The notes beneath the pieces are model-generated. The model saw only the letters and a program-made list of their open reading frames with translations. It did not search any database and was not told the DNA's origin. Positions 1 through 10,948 of a stretch of 64,000 nt of DNA are shown in pieces. The translations under genes and the position numbers were made by a program. Every line of letters begins with the position of its first letter. The stretch's first letter is position 1. The DNA is from Sycon ciliatum. Its lineage: Eukaryota > Porifera > Calcarea > Leucosolenida > Sycettidae. Where the stretch lies: contig NC_088654.1 of the NCBI RefSeq assembly GCF_964019385.1, positions 4,447,097 to 4,511,096 on the forward strand, read 5' to 3'.

Positions 1-461
1 GAAGTAAATACGAATACTCATGTAACGTTCATGCCTTTTTGAACTCCGTTGTAACACGGAATGGCGAGCTATTGTAAACCAGTTGTACGTGCCGTTTTTT
101 GTAGTGGTTACCAGTAATGGCAGTATAATTTACTATAACGCACTGTTTACAGCAGAGTTCCACCGTCTTGGGTACATGTATACAACACTACCTAATCATG
201 TACAAATGCAGGAAGCCGGTAGCTGATGGAACTATCCACCATCTAATCACGGCGTTTATATCAAGAAGGAGCTACAGAACAGAAAAAGCTATAATAAAGA
301 ACATAGAGTGCAGCGTATAGAACAGTTCAGACACACTTACAGAAGAAAAGATTGCCACAAATCAGGTAAGAATGTAAACAGTCAAGACTACAGGAACTGG
401 AGCAAAGTGAGCAATGGTCATCTCAGATGACGAGGAATATATCTATTACCAAGAAACTTGA
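1..461. other. no recognisable gene
   Basis: No open frame, RNA gene or clear repeat is visible. This is probably the 3' flank of the minus-strand gene that ends at 462. Confidence 0.5.
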
Positions 462-2337
462 TCACAGAGCCAGTTTCGGGAGAACATGATCAAAATAAAA
501 TGTTCGGCAAGCTGCGAGAGTTTTCTTGACATGCACTTCACAAAATGAAATGCGCTCAACAAAAAGATCATTGCAGGGAGACCACACTACAAAGTCACAA
601 AATTGAAGGCCTGCAGCAAAGAGCTGCATTTGCACTTGTGTATAGTAGGCATGTGTTGTTTTGAGAGAAAGCACACCATCCTTGTTGGACAAACAAAATG
701 ATGCAGTAGACCCAGCTACCTCTGCTAGACTTTGGTCTCTAGCAACAAACGGGCATTTAATCTCGAGCAAAAGTGATGTATCACCATCCCTAACAATGCC
801 ATCGGGACTGGCACCAAACCAGCATTCATCAGCATGCACAAATAAGCCACATGCAACAACATCTATCAGCTTGCCAGACTTGGCTTGGTGGGCTACGTAG
901 GCACATCGTGCCTCTTCTTCATGATCAATCCCCCATCTGGTTGCAGGAGTGGTGAACGCCGGCCGATCAATGATAGTTTTTATGAGGGATGACGGGTCAG
1001 TCTGAGGTCGTCGATGAGCTACAGTATGGGCAATGGAAGCTGTAATACGCTTCTTTCGTTCATTCCTCCAGAGTTCACTTGTTGTTTGGGATGCAGTGGC
1101 TTCTTGCAGGGCATTGGCTTCTTCACAAGTAAGAATGACATTGGACTCGTACCACAGCATCTGCTTGTCCTCAGTTAGCCACTCGCAGTCAGATGGCACA
1201 GGTGTCACATCACCTGATCTGCTGTGCTCAACCTGCCACTTTTCCTTCTGTTCCCCTGCCCTAGCCAGTCTCTCCTTTTTCTGCGCTTGGGCTCTGTGCA
1301 ACCTGTCCTCCTTCTGCTTAGCAGCAAATCCTGAGCTACCAGCAACAAGAGGCAATGCTAGGTGGATGGAGTTGGAGTGAATGGTTGAGTTGGCGTATTC
1401 CTCCACACGCCGGGCAAAGTCCATCCGCTTTGCAACAGCACGAGGGTCAAGTACTTCTGCAGCAGAATGCTTACGTTTCTTTGGCGCAGATTTGTCAGTG
1501 GTACTGCCACCTCTACGCCACTCCATGTCTTGAACCAGCATGGGCTCACTCTTTTTACCTGCACCTGCAGGAGGCTGGTTCCACTTTTGCAGCATGTCCG
1601 TGCACGTCGGAGCGTCACTAAACCCAAGCAGAGTGAACTCGGACAAGCCATACATCAGTGCAGCTATATGCTTGCAACTGGCAGTAACACCCTTGCCAGC
1701 AGGACAAGTGCACTGAGCACCAACAACACTGGTGGCAGATCCTGAGTCACACTGAGCAACGAGCCGAAGTTTGTAGTCAGCTTTGGTCTTCATTTCAGGC
1801 TGACAGCGGGCACGGTAGTACACACGGCTGTTGGCCTTCATCAGTTCGATTTTCTGGACATAACCTGCTCGATACAGACGAATTGACTTGCTATCAGTGG
1901 CAGCAAGCGCTTTGAAATTCTTGGCAGGTCCATCGCTGGTCATAGTGTCCACGAAATAAGAAACCATAGTTTGCATGGAGAACGACAGGGAGAGTAGCCT
2001 TCCACTCGCAGATTTAATCGGCTGCCACCCAGTAACAGGAAAATCCAGAGGGTCGTGGGGAATAACAGCAAGCGCTGCAGCTGGCGGAGGTGGCCCTTCC
2101 TTGCCATCACCGTCGCCTTCAGAGAAATGCTGAGCAAGTCTGTAAACGACACGAGCAGATAAATAACAAACTCAGATTCACAAATAATTTCAAAAAAATA
2201 AGATTTTGTTGTGGGAAGAAAACAACTCACCTCGCAACTAGATCGGCTTTCTTTCCCGACTTCTTGAGACCATACTCTCCACACTTCACCTTCAGAAGGT
2301 TCAAGGTGAGCTGGGAAAAATCCTGACTGACTGCCAT
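462..2337 (-). CDS. SAP-SWIM-YqaJ domain protein, two exons
   Basis: Two exons on the minus strand: exon 1 is 2337-2231 and exon 2 is 2139-462. The intron 2230-2140 has GT (GTGAG) and AG ends and splits an Arg codon, giving 594 residues. Start is the ATG at 2337. Exon 1 plus the first codons of exon 2 make a SAP DNA-binding motif (residues about 9-42, core GLKKSGKKADLVARL). A SWIM zinc finger follows, with Cys179, Cys181, Cys191 and His193. Residues 260-340 are basic and charged. The C-terminal third (about 390-590) looks like the YqaJ/lambda-exonuclease fold of PD-(D/E)xK nucleases: GASPDG with Asp482, then LLLEIKCPF with Glu495 and Lys497, then YYTQVQMQL. The family is expected to bind and cut DNA in the nucleus. 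Such genes are multicopy in many invertebrates and may come from mobile elements; no flanking TIRs are seen here. Domain calls are firm, the biological role is not known. Confidence 0.85.
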
Positions 2338-2440
2338 CTTCCTGTCAACTAATATCGAAACTGTCTTCCACTGCAACGACTGAAAACAAAGGAGAGCCTC
2401 GCGTCGAGCAAGTTGCCCCGCACAAAGGTGCGAAGTCGCG

Positions 2441-3085
2441 ATGGCGACCTGGCCGCCATGTTTTATGCATAGGTGCCATTATGAGAAGATACGAAACCGC
2501 TTAGCACTAGGGAAGCAACAGATCATTGAGCTTCAATTCATTTGGAAATCGCCATCACTTTCTTTGCCTACTAAATTTCGTTTTGTTAGGTCTATTGTGC
2601 TAGCGACTGTTTTATACGGATGCCAATCTTGGACATTATCTGCCTCATCAATGAGAAGAATTTCATCCTTCGAGATGAAATGCTTCCGCCGACTCTTAGG
2701 AGTAACATACCACGACCGGCGTACCAACCAATCTATCCTGGAAGAAATCAATGACATCATCGGAGCAAGCATGCGGCTAGCGAGCGAAGTCAAGAAATTT
2801 AAGTTGATGTGGTTTGGCCATGTTACGGGACGTGACGTTTTCTCCAAGCCCTTCCTGGAAGGATCAACTCCTGGATCTCGACCGAGAGGAAGGCCCGCGA
2901 CATCATGGATTTCTAACATTAAAAGTTGGACGGATCTTCCCTTGCATGCTCACTCTAATGCAGCACACGATAGAGTTGGATTCAGAGACATCATTCACAA
3001 TTCTCTCGCTGATTAATGCCTCTACGATCACCTTGTGATTATGAGTTATACATACATACATACATACATACATACATACATACAA
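2441..3085 (+). mobile_element. 5'-truncated LINE, reverse transcriptase C-terminal end
   Basis: The frame 2441-3016 encodes the post-catalytic C-terminus of a non-LTR retrotransposon ORF2: the LYGCQSWTL block, then KCFRRLLGVTYHDRRTNQSI, then MWFGHVTGRD and the basic GSRPRGRPATSW motif before the stop. The catalytic palm with the (F/Y)xDD box is missing, so the copy is 5'-truncated and dead. A CATA microsatellite (about 3046-3085) follows the stop after 30 bases and fits the repeat tail of this LINE type. The clade cannot be fixed from this part. Confidence 0.75.
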
Positions 3086-3196
3086 TTATCAGGATTATTT
3101 GGGGCTCCAAAGGGACACATGTTAAGGACAGTGCTTGGAATTTTCACCGAACTTTGGATAGCCTCCTGTTGCACAATAGCCAGGTTTCCTCCCTTG

Positions 3197-3230
3197 TTAT
3201 TGTTATTATTATTATTATTATTATTATCCA
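3197..3230. repeat. ATT microsatellite
   Basis: A run of TTATTATT between the LINE and the foldback repeat. The right side of the foldback also ends in ATTATTATT, so the foldback may have landed in this tract. Confidence 0.8.
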
Positions 3231-3259
3231 AGTCGTAGTTTGGAGGCGGTGAAACAGGG

Positions 3260-3452
3260 TTTCGCAATCTGTACCTTCGCATGCAAAGACGCAAATCCAC
3301 GCAATCACGTAGAAACTTCTATCAAACGTTTTCTTTCTCTTATCTTCAGGATAGTACAGGGAAGAAAAGGGAAAGAAAACGTTTGATAGAAGGAAGTGTC
3401 TACTTGTTTGTTTGGATTTGCGTCTTTGAATGCGAAGGTACAGATTGCGAAA
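3260..3452. repeat. foldback (long hairpin) element
   Basis: Outer arms 3260-3299 and about 3413-3452 are near-perfect reverse complements (TTTCGCAATCTGTACCTTCG on the left). Inner arms 3316-3347 and 3361-3392 pair as well (CTTCTATCAAACGTTTTCTT). Only a dozen bases separate the inner arms, so almost the whole 193 bp folds on itself, as expected for a foldback MITE. No transposase is present. Confidence 0.75.
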
Positions 3453-3488
3453 TTATTATTATCAAGAGCACATGAGATGATATACATG

Positions 3489-3825
3489 TGTAGTATCCCT
3501 GCCCGACCAATACGGAAGCAGTACGGAACTAATACGGAGCTTTGCCTGATGTATATTTAGTGTATCTCCGTATGTAAGCGTACGGCAGCTGCTGCATAAA
3601 AGCGGCTGCGCATTTCTGTTTTGATGAATATTAGATTAGATTAGATAGCAATGAAAGCTAACTCGAAGAAGAAGGATTCAACCTCTAGGTGAGCACCGGA
3701 GAGAAAGTCAGTTATTTTGCCGCTTCTTCTTTCACGAACGATTATATCTCAGGTGTGTACCTGAAAGTAGAATAAAAGTAATTCTTGTTGATTTCACCGC
3801 GCCTACCACTCGGCTACCCATTACA
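3489..3825 (+). repeat. 5' LTR of the small LTR element
   Basis: 337 bp, TGTAG...TTACA, with a GCATAAAAGC TATA-like site near position 3594 that could direct transcription. Confidence 0.85.
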
Positions 3826-3903
3826 TTGGTGGCAGCGGTGTAGTTTTAAATAAAACAACGTGATTCGACCCCAGACCCCCATGGCTCAACCCGCTGCAGC
3901 TCC

Positions 3904-4447
3904 GTGCGACGAATCAAGATGAGAATCATGGTTCTTGCTTTCCTGGGCCTGGCCATGCTTATTAGCCTGCAGCACAGTCAGGGTGCTAACGTGGATCACC
4001 ATTCTTTCCGCACGGCACACACTGGAGACTCCGATGGCGATTCCAAGCGACCCGCCACCTACATGTTAACTACTGGTGGTGATGGCGAAGCTGATGAGGA
4101 CGACAACAGGCAGGCTGCTGCCCAAGACAAGGAGGGTATTCCCCAAGACCAGCAGCGTTTGATTTTCGCCGGCACGCAGTCGGAAGCAGGAGCCCACTCT
4201 TCACTTGGTACTTCGCCTCCGTGGTGGGATGCAGATTTTCGTCAACACTCTTCCTTCCTGGCTAGACCATCACTCTTTACGTCGTGCAAAGCGATGCTAT
4301 CGACAATGTGAAGACCACGATTCAAGACGAGGAGGGAGGTCATTTGTCTGACGCCGAGCTAGCCGCTCTGAGTGACCAGCTCAACCAAGATGAAGATAAA
4401 ACCTGGCTTGCCCTCGGCCGTAGCTTCAGCCTCCGCCGTGGTTACTA
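3904..4447 (+). pseudogene. polyubiquitin-like segment inside the LTR element (broken)
   Basis: A frame starting at 3904-3922 opens with a hydrophobic, signal-peptide-like N-terminus (VLAFLGLAMLISL). Further on, pieces matching ubiquitin are plain: [15 protein letters not shown] (around 4130-4175), a unit junction [10 protein letters not shown] (around 4210-4240) and a block like the ubiquitin NVKAKIQDKEG region (around 4300-4330). Two tandem ubiquitin units therefore seem to be the source. The segment is broken. It is best read as a host polyubiquitin sequence picked up by the element; whether the signal-like start is a cellular gene fusion is not known. Confidence 0.6.
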
Positions 4448-4928
4448 ACGCTGATTCTAGGTATGGCATTTTCTTTCCTCTCTTCCTTCAGTCTCCCTGT
4501 TCTTTTCAGTCTTCCTTTATGCGAGTGTGTGAATCCAGTTTAGTTTGGTAGGCGTCTGATCATGGTGAGCCACGGCTTACCCAGCTAACGTGGGACAATG
4601 TGTGTGACAACGCCCCTTATAGTTATAGTGTATTCAGTTCGGTTTTTGAACTGCGATGTTCCTGGCGGGTTGTGCCAGCGTTGTGCAGCAAGAGTGCTGT
4701 GGCTTCAGGTCCTATTTTGAGGACAGTTCTTTCCCCTTTTGACCCCGTGAGACCGTGTGAACCTGGTGTGCTTCTACTTTATGATTTGTTATTAGTTCAT
4801 TTCTTCTGTCTACTCTAAACGTTATCATTTCCGATATAAATTGCCATCTTCCGGTTGACGCTGTGTTCGTAACTCCTCACTAATTTTTTGAAAATCACGA
4901 GGGCGTGATTATCTGTAGGAAGGGAGGG

Positions 4929-5265
4929 TGTAGTATCCCTGCCCGACCAATACGGAAGCAGTACGGAACTAATACGGAGCTTTGCCTGATGTATATTTAG
5001 TGTATCTCCGTATGTAAGCGTACGGCAGCTGCTGCATAAAAGCGGCTGCGCATTTCTGTTTTGATGAATATTAGATTAGATTAGATAGCAATGAAAGCTA
5101 ACTCGAAGAAGAAGGATTCAACCTCTATGTGAGCACCGGAGAGAAAGTCAGTTATTTTGCCGCTTCTTCTTTCACGAACGATTATATCTCAGGTGTGTAC
5201 CTGAAAGTAGAATAAAAGTAATTCTTGTTGATTTCACCGCGCCTACCACTCGGCTACCCATTACA
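4929..5265 (+). repeat. 3' LTR of the small LTR element
   Basis: Nearly identical to 3489-3825, preceded by a purine-rich tract and followed by the CATG duplication. Confidence 0.85.
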
Positions 5266-5269
5266 CATG

Positions 5270-6988
5270 TACTCTTGTTAGTACTAGTAGTGGGAACAGC
5301 TGACACAAACAACACACCTGTGGCTGCAGAAGTGCAAATTTGTATTTGTTCGAATACTGCAGTTCGCGCTGTGCAATTCTCTTGCAAGAAGAAAACCAAA
5401 GGTCCAGCTCAGAACATCCAACTTTGGCCAAATTAAGGTTCTAAAAATTAATTAAATTTGCACTGCGTAACATGCTGCCCTACTAGTACCTTGCTTCACC
5501 GCTAACATTGGCAACGGTTAATTCCGGCCTCTTCAACTTTCGATAAACACCTTCTAACGTTATAATAAGATTATAAAGAACTTTACTTTATTATTGTTTG
5601 CAAGCAACCTGCCTACACTCAAGAGAGCACTGCATTTCCCACAAATCCATTCGAGTTATCGTTTCAACGTTTCGGTCTTCATGACCATCATCATGAATGA
5701 AGTGGACATGGAAAAAACAGCAGTATAACTTCACTTTAATTTAGGTTATGATTAAGCTGACCAACCCATATCCTGTTTGAACAGGCTGCACAGGCATAGG
5801 ATATGCGCTGCCTGCTCCACTGTCTGCATCAGAGGCCACAGCATGAGCTCCATGACTTGCTAGCGTGCTACTTGTAAGCGTTGGAGGCGCTGGCGGCAGG
5901 ACGACGCTCTCAATCCCTGTTCCAAAGAGATACGACGCTGATGATTTCTCCCTGAACGCTGTAGGCAAGTGACGGATATAGAGTGACAATGGTTTGACTT
6001 AATGCAAAATAAGTATCAGGAAGCAAAAAATTCAACCCGGCAATGACTGTGAACCATTCAGCATTTATCAATATGATTACTGGAGTCACCAAGTATTACT
6101 TCAGTAGTTGCTTTACACGTGTCAACCCAGTGGTCTGCGAGCGGATGCGGAGGATTTTTATGACAGCCGCTAAAGGATTTTCTAGATCTCTATCAAAATA
6201 ATATATTACACTACAATGTAGGCTAGAAGAAGGAAGACTAGCTAGAGCTGGGACACCCTTGTGAAGTACGCTGGTGAAAACATGGCCTTCCCACTATACA
6301 CGCTCCAGGCAACACCACCCAGAATTTGGCTGCTGATTCGGCGTTCATGCTTTCATAACAACATGAATGTATTGAAACAAGTACAGTGTAGCTCGTGGTG
6401 GATCTGATCTATCCTCCCTCACCGTTTAGGAGCCGCATCTGACGCCTGATCGTGGGGTGGTGGCGTCCCACGGAAGCGGAAAGGTGGTTCGTGACCAGGG
6501 AGTTGTACAACTCCTTGTTCTTGACCTGCCCGGTAAGCGAACCCGTCGATTTTTTTTCTTTTTTTACAGTGTAGTTTTTGCCTCAGGCACTGAGCACTCT
6601 TTTGGACAATCTGAAAATTCTATGTCTTTATCGCATAGTATTGCATGTTTGTTGCGCTCAATTTGTTTTGCATTTTGTTGCCCTCTACTTGGACAGTCAC
6701 AATAATTGTACTACAAAGGTGTTCCATACCTACCAACCTATCCAAACCTGAGCCTCGGGATGAGGCCGGGACAATGACATACGAGTACCTAGGTATGAAA
6801 TGTATTCACGTAAGCTGTGAGGCATGCGACAAAATACACTTTTCGTGCCTATTCCCACCATCGAAATCCGGGAAACTCGGGATGATTGCAGGGACATGTA
6901 TGGTGTTCGCACGGGGATAGAATCGGAGAACTGGTAATAAACATAGTGAGTGCACTCGATTATGTCCGCGAATCGATGTTGAATCCAT
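5270..6988. other. no confident gene; one weak exon candidate
   Basis: No recognisable domain. On the minus strand, 5741-5958 follows a CTACAG acceptor-like site and stays open (proline/alanine/serine-rich, ends VSLIIT), so it could be a terminal exon, but nothing supports expression. Confidence 0.3.
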
Positions 6989-8200
6989 TCATGAATCGCC
7001 CTGGCTATTCACATCACCCATGTGAAAAGGGTGAATGAATTCCGAACCAATTCCAGGGCTCATGACATGAAATCGAACTACGGGATTCCAGACATGAATC
7101 GATTCATGGCAGTAATCGAACGCACCCAGTGCATTCTCCATGGCTTCCTTACATTCAACGCTCAACTGGCCCAACTCGCTTGCAGCCTTCTGAGAGTTCT
7201 CCTGTATCCATGAGCGCATCTCACGGAACGTTTCCGAAATGCGCACTGCCACATTGCACCACAGTGACTCACGAACACCACTAAACTGCCAGAAGCCCAC
7301 GTGAATAGCAACGGCCACGAACTCGTCATCATCTGTGATTGTATAGATTGGCGAACCGCTCTGGCCACCGCTTGCGTCGATGTAGTGTCGATACAGGTTC
7401 TTCACCGCCAATGCAGCATTGCTATCCCACTTCTTGACGCCATCAGGTGCCGTGTTGCTATGGTGACGCTGAGGCATCGAGAAAAGAGAGGAGGTGGATC
7501 TTTCCTTGCCACTTCGGACAGAACGCTCCAACGGCTGGTCTTGGAGATCTTCTCCTTTCTTGCTCTCGCTTTCACCCACCCAGTAAAGGTTACCTCGCAC
7601 ATTCTTGCCCTTTACTTCCCCTGCGTATCCACACAGATATGCCTTGTCAATAAATTCATGGCGTGTGTTGGGCTTTCGAAACATAGCGCCGTTTTGGATT
7701 AGTTTGTCGAGCTGTGCACAGACGTCATCATTGATAAATTCCTTTCGCAGAGCGATCACTCCAAAGTCGTACGGGTAGCGATCGTAGACTTGATGTTTCT
7801 CACTGCAGTGTTCGCTATAACCTGGAGAAACGGCTAGCCACCCAGCCTCGCTGTCACGCCAAATGAACGTCTTCTTACCCGACGGGTAGGCTTCCACGGG
7901 CGATTCATCCTCGGGCTTCCAGTTCCACGCGATCTTGATATAGCTGTACTCGGCATGAGTTGCACAATAGATCACGTGCGCTGCCGTTGTGAAATAATAA
8001 GCAGTGTCTGCGTTACGCACCCGGTTCAACTCCTCCAGCAGAAAGCATGTGCCCGGTGCGATCATGTTGCATCCGCGACATGCGGAGAAGACTTGGAAAA
8101 TGGACGAGTGAGCGACATGCTTGCTTTGTGTGCGGTCAGAAATCGCTGTTCGACGGTCGAGTGAACTGAAGACTTTCTCTTCACCGCGCACTTGGTCCAT
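6989..8200 (-). CDS. trypsin-fold serine protease, V8/Glu-endopeptidase-like
   Basis: An intact, intronless 403-residue frame with ATG start at 8200. The catalytic triad of a chymotrypsin-fold protease is readable: His75 in FTTAAHVIY, Asp145 in YPYDFGVIAL and Ser281 in DASGGQSGSPIY. The GGQSGSP form of the Ser motif is typical of S1B (V8/glutamyl endopeptidase, HtrA-like) enzymes rather than of digestive trypsins (GDSGGP). About 40 residues precede the fold without a signal peptide or membrane segment, and about 90 follow the Ser motif (VAIHVGFWQFSGV then a partly helical tail). A cytosolic or non-classically exported enzyme is the simplest reading; secretion would need an upstream exon not seen. 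No PDZ domain is present, so it is not a canonical HtrA. Substrate is unknown. All three catalytic residues are kept. Confidence 0.8.
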   Translation of the reverse strand: MDQVRGEEKVFSSLDRRTAISDRTQSKHVAHSSIFQVFSACRGCNMIAPGTCFLLEELNRVRNADTAYYFTTAAHVIYCATHAEYSYIKIAWNWKPEDESPVEAYPSGKKTFIWRDSEAGWLAVSPGYSEHCSEKHQVYDRYPYDFGVIALRKEFINDDVCAQLDKLIQNGAMFRKPNTRHEFIDKAYLCGYAGEVKGKNVRGNLYWVGESESKKGEDLQDQPLERSVRSGKERSTSSLFSMPQRHHSNTAPDGVKKWDSNAALAVKNLYRHYIDASGGQSGSPIYTITDDDEFVAVAIHVGFWQFSGVRESLWCNVAVRISETFREMRSWIQENSQKAASELGQLSVECKEAMENALGAFDYCHESIHVWNPVVRFHVMSPGIGSEFIHPFHMGDVNSQGDS

Positions 8201-9480
8201 CGCTTTGCTCTAGACGACGGACTGCTTTGTGACAGCAGCACACTAGATCACAATCACTGCATGAACTAGCGTTCCTGAAATGCTGAGAGTCGATCAAAGG
8301 CACAGCAAGAACATGAGCAGTTTACCAGGTAGAGGCTTCGCACACCCCCACCAGGCTTTGAAATCAGAATTTGGAGCAACACGGTCAACAAAAATGATCA
8401 GCCTTTTGTTTCTTGTCAGGGATTTTCTCCTTCCGACCTGCACATGGGGTTTTCAAAATTATTAGAATTTCCTGACCAGCCTGCAGACGGCCATGATGTC
8501 GCCGAGAATGGATTTCTAGTCGTGCCGGATGTGTGACAAACACAGAAACTGAACAGTGTTTGTTTCACGGCGTGGCGGATGTGTTGGAACTAACTTGGTC
8601 TAAAGTCTTTAAAAAAGACTTGAGATCATGTTAGTGCGAGTCATGTCATCGGCAGGCCTCGAGCGATTTCAGTTCCTCTTCTCGAGTTTTGGAGCATATT
8701 CTCCACGTTCTGCTTTGCCATTGTCGAAGTCTGGCAGCGTTTCATCTCTAAAGAGATAAGCGCACATTTCAGTGGCGCGGAGGAAGCAAAAACAAATATT
8801 AAATTTGTATCACCGTGTCGCCAGGGCGACGGACATCTCGTAACCCCACTTTTCAAGTAGCTGAGCCTTGCTTTTATTGACGAAAATTACAAGATGAAGG
8901 GGTTGGTGCGACTTTGGCGATAGTTTCGGAAGTATGTGTTGCTTTCTACATGGGAGCTCGCTCAAGTTTCCTGCCGACTTTAATTCTCCCTTAACTGATT
9001 CACGACAGCCAACAAGAGCACACCAGAAGTCCATCGAACCGTCGATTCGGCAAACCTGCAAGAAAGCACCACTCCCTGCTCAATACACAGTGTTTCGGGG
9101 AATTCACCCTTCATCAGTTGTTCCTGGCTCGTCAAACGACTGCCAATGACAAAATGAATGTGAAATGAAGCGTGATAATCAACCACGGCGAATATCCGAA
9201 ATTTTGCAAATACAACGACATGTTCAGCGCTTCTCCATCATTAGCAAATCGTGTTCTCAGCTTACGTTTTTGAAAGGTTTTAACCTGACAAAAAGGCGTC
9301 AAAACAACTGAATGTCCTCACAAGGACAAGGGATCGCCCTGCGTTTTTCCTCAAGGGATACAACGCTGCTAGCTACAGACCAAGTTTCAGGACATCGGTA
9401 CCTGTTGGACGTTCTCTCATCTATTGGAGAGCACACTCTGTTTACCTCTATGTACTAACTTTTCTGGCTGTTATTTTCTA
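8201..9480. other. no recognisable gene
   Basis: Only short frames without recognisable domains. No repeat shared with the array was noticed. It probably holds the promoter of the protease gene to its left. Confidence 0.45.
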
Positions 9481-9836
9481 GACGAAGAAGGCTGGTCCAA
9501 AATGTACGTCGAACATGGACGCTACACAGAAGCGCTAAGTTCATTTTGTGTTGATTCCAAAGAGATGAGCGCGAGAATAAATAATTTTTGCGTGTGTTTG
9601 TGTATGTTCATTGTGTGTGTGAGTGTGTGTGTGCGTGTGTTTGCTGTTTGTGTGTATATGTGTATATGTGTATGTACGTCTGTTTGTGTTTTCTGTTTGT
9701 GTTTGTGGGTGCTTGCGTGCACGTATGCACGCTTGTGTTTATGTTCTGCCTGGAAGCTACTCAAGGTCAACTGGGAACTCATGGCCACGTACAAGGGGTA
9801 CATGGATGCGGCGGATTATGCTCGCGACATCAAGGA
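9481..9836 (+). other. possible exon pair cut by the array edge
   Basis: A TATTTTCTAG acceptor-like site precedes DEEGWSKMYVEHGRYTEAL (from 9481). After a TG tract a second open piece reads in the same frame, ELMATYKGYMDAADYARDIK (about 9775-9834). Both look like helical-repeat (TPR-like) sequence. The array repeat begins within a few bases of the second piece, so a host gene may have been truncated here. No family was recognised, and the frame stays open through the TG tract partly because GTGTGT has no stops. Confidence 0.25.
9593..9740. repeat. TG-rich microsatellite
   Basis: Imperfect GTGTGT/GTATATGTG tract between the two exon-like pieces. Confidence 0.8.
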
Positions 9837-10305
9837 ATTGTGCTTTCATGGATTCTCGCATTATGCTCGCACAGTCTTCATATTACATGTATGCTTTGGC
9901 ATGCTGGGATACATATTCACTTTGTTGTACTTATAGGGAGCCTCAAAGTTCTGAAGATTGTGCCTTTTTCGTACTTGCCAGTGGCCATAACTACACCAAA
10001 AGGTTACATGAGTACCCCCATACCAAGATGTCCATGTATGCTAGAGATCAACATGGAAAAGAGAAAACCTTACTTCTTCTATCGATTAGTTTACTTCTTT
10101 TGTACTTGTAAAAAGACTTTTTCATTGCCAAATCAGTTTGAGGTACCTTAGAAAATTATCATGTCCAACTGTCTTGATAATCGTCACACTCGTCCAATCG
10201 ATGTCACCTTCATCCTGCGATTTATCAGCTCATCTCTCCCGTAACTCAACCTCTCCTTCCATGATGACCGAACATCAACTATACCTCGATATTTTTTACA
10301 AAACA

Positions 10306-10420
10306 AAAACAACAAGGACAATTAAGGCTTGTTTACTGCTACTTCAAGTTTCATGCTCTCGCAATCATCAGACAACATGAGGATGGGGTGATCGAGCATG
10401 AAACTTCTTGCTGTTTTGTG
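10306..10420. repeat. foldback element of the unit, right arm partly deleted
   Basis: Complete versions in S2 (about 17191-17335) and S3 (about 22337-22482) pair AGCAAGGACAATCAAGGC with its reverse complement around a centre at CAATCATCAGACAACATGAG. S1 and S3' share the same loss of part of the right arm (GAGCATGAAACTT joined to CTTGCTGTTTTGTG). Confidence 0.7.
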
Positions 10421-10856
10421 TTACGCTCTGCCTCCGCGGTGTTGAGCACTGTCGGCATACTGTGTACATCCTCCGGTCAATTTTTTTAGATAAATATATG
10501 AGCATTATCCATAGCCTGCGCAGTCATGGCTGCTAAAACCACGACTTCGTATCATGCATAATGTACATGAACGCGGAGTTTTGCGGACTACCCATCACTA
10601 TCTCGTCCACCCCAGGATACCTGATAAAGGCTGATTTACTCACATCTACTACATGTACTGTATCAGCGTGAGATAGGACTTTGAAGAAGACCAGTTCGAG
10701 CATACAATAATGTACTGCCATGATTTTTTCCCTGCTTTTCATTGACAACACTATCTGCATGACCTCTGAACCCTTTACCATGCTGACCACCAGCACAGAC
10801 CCGGTGCATTGTACACAATAGTGTAGCCTACAAACTAGAGCTGTGGCACAATCATG

Positions 10857-10948
10857 CTCTCTCTCTCTCTCTCCCTCCCTCTCTCTCTCTCTCCCTCTCC
10901 CTCTCCCCTCTCTCTTTCTCTCTCTCTCGCTCTCTCTCTCTCTTTCTC
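10857..10948. repeat. CT microsatellite of S1
   Basis: CT/CCCT-rich tract. The same tract occurs in all units, near 17773, 22920, 37669, 44473 and 52017. Confidence 0.85.

Larger units (their letters stand above)
3489..5265 (+). mobile_element. small non-autonomous LTR element
   Basis: Two 337-bp direct repeats (3489-3825 and 4929-5265), each starting TGTAG and ending TTACA, flank an internal region of about 1.1 kb. The 4-bp CATG is found at 3485-3488 and 5266-5269 and fits a target-site duplication. Directly after the 5' LTR lies TTGGTGGCAGCGGTG (3826-3840), a primer-binding-site-like start seen in Ty3/gypsy-type elements. A purine tract (4917-4928) abuts the 3' LTR. There is no gag, protease, RT or integrase, so it must have moved with enzymes of another element. 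The LTRs are almost identical, which points to a recent insertion. The interior carries a broken ubiquitin-like segment. Confidence 0.85.

Noticed and set aside
3046-3085. CRISPR-like or satellite array at the CATA repeats
   Set aside because: A simple 4-bp microsatellite directly after a LINE end, without spacers.
9424-9936. Single 170-codon cysteine/valine-rich protein across the TG tract
   Set aside because: The middle third is translated GTGTGT sequence and the end lies inside the array repeat; not a credible protein as one unit.
10533-10781. Conserved minus-strand frame of about 83 codons (MVKGSEVM...) in five of six units (also 17447-17698, 22595-22846, 44146-44397, 51690-51941)
   Set aside because: Between S1 and S2 nearly all base differences change the residue (about seven against one silent, plus one in-frame codon loss), and S1' has a stop. 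This is what neutral drift in a young repeat gives, not a conserved protein.
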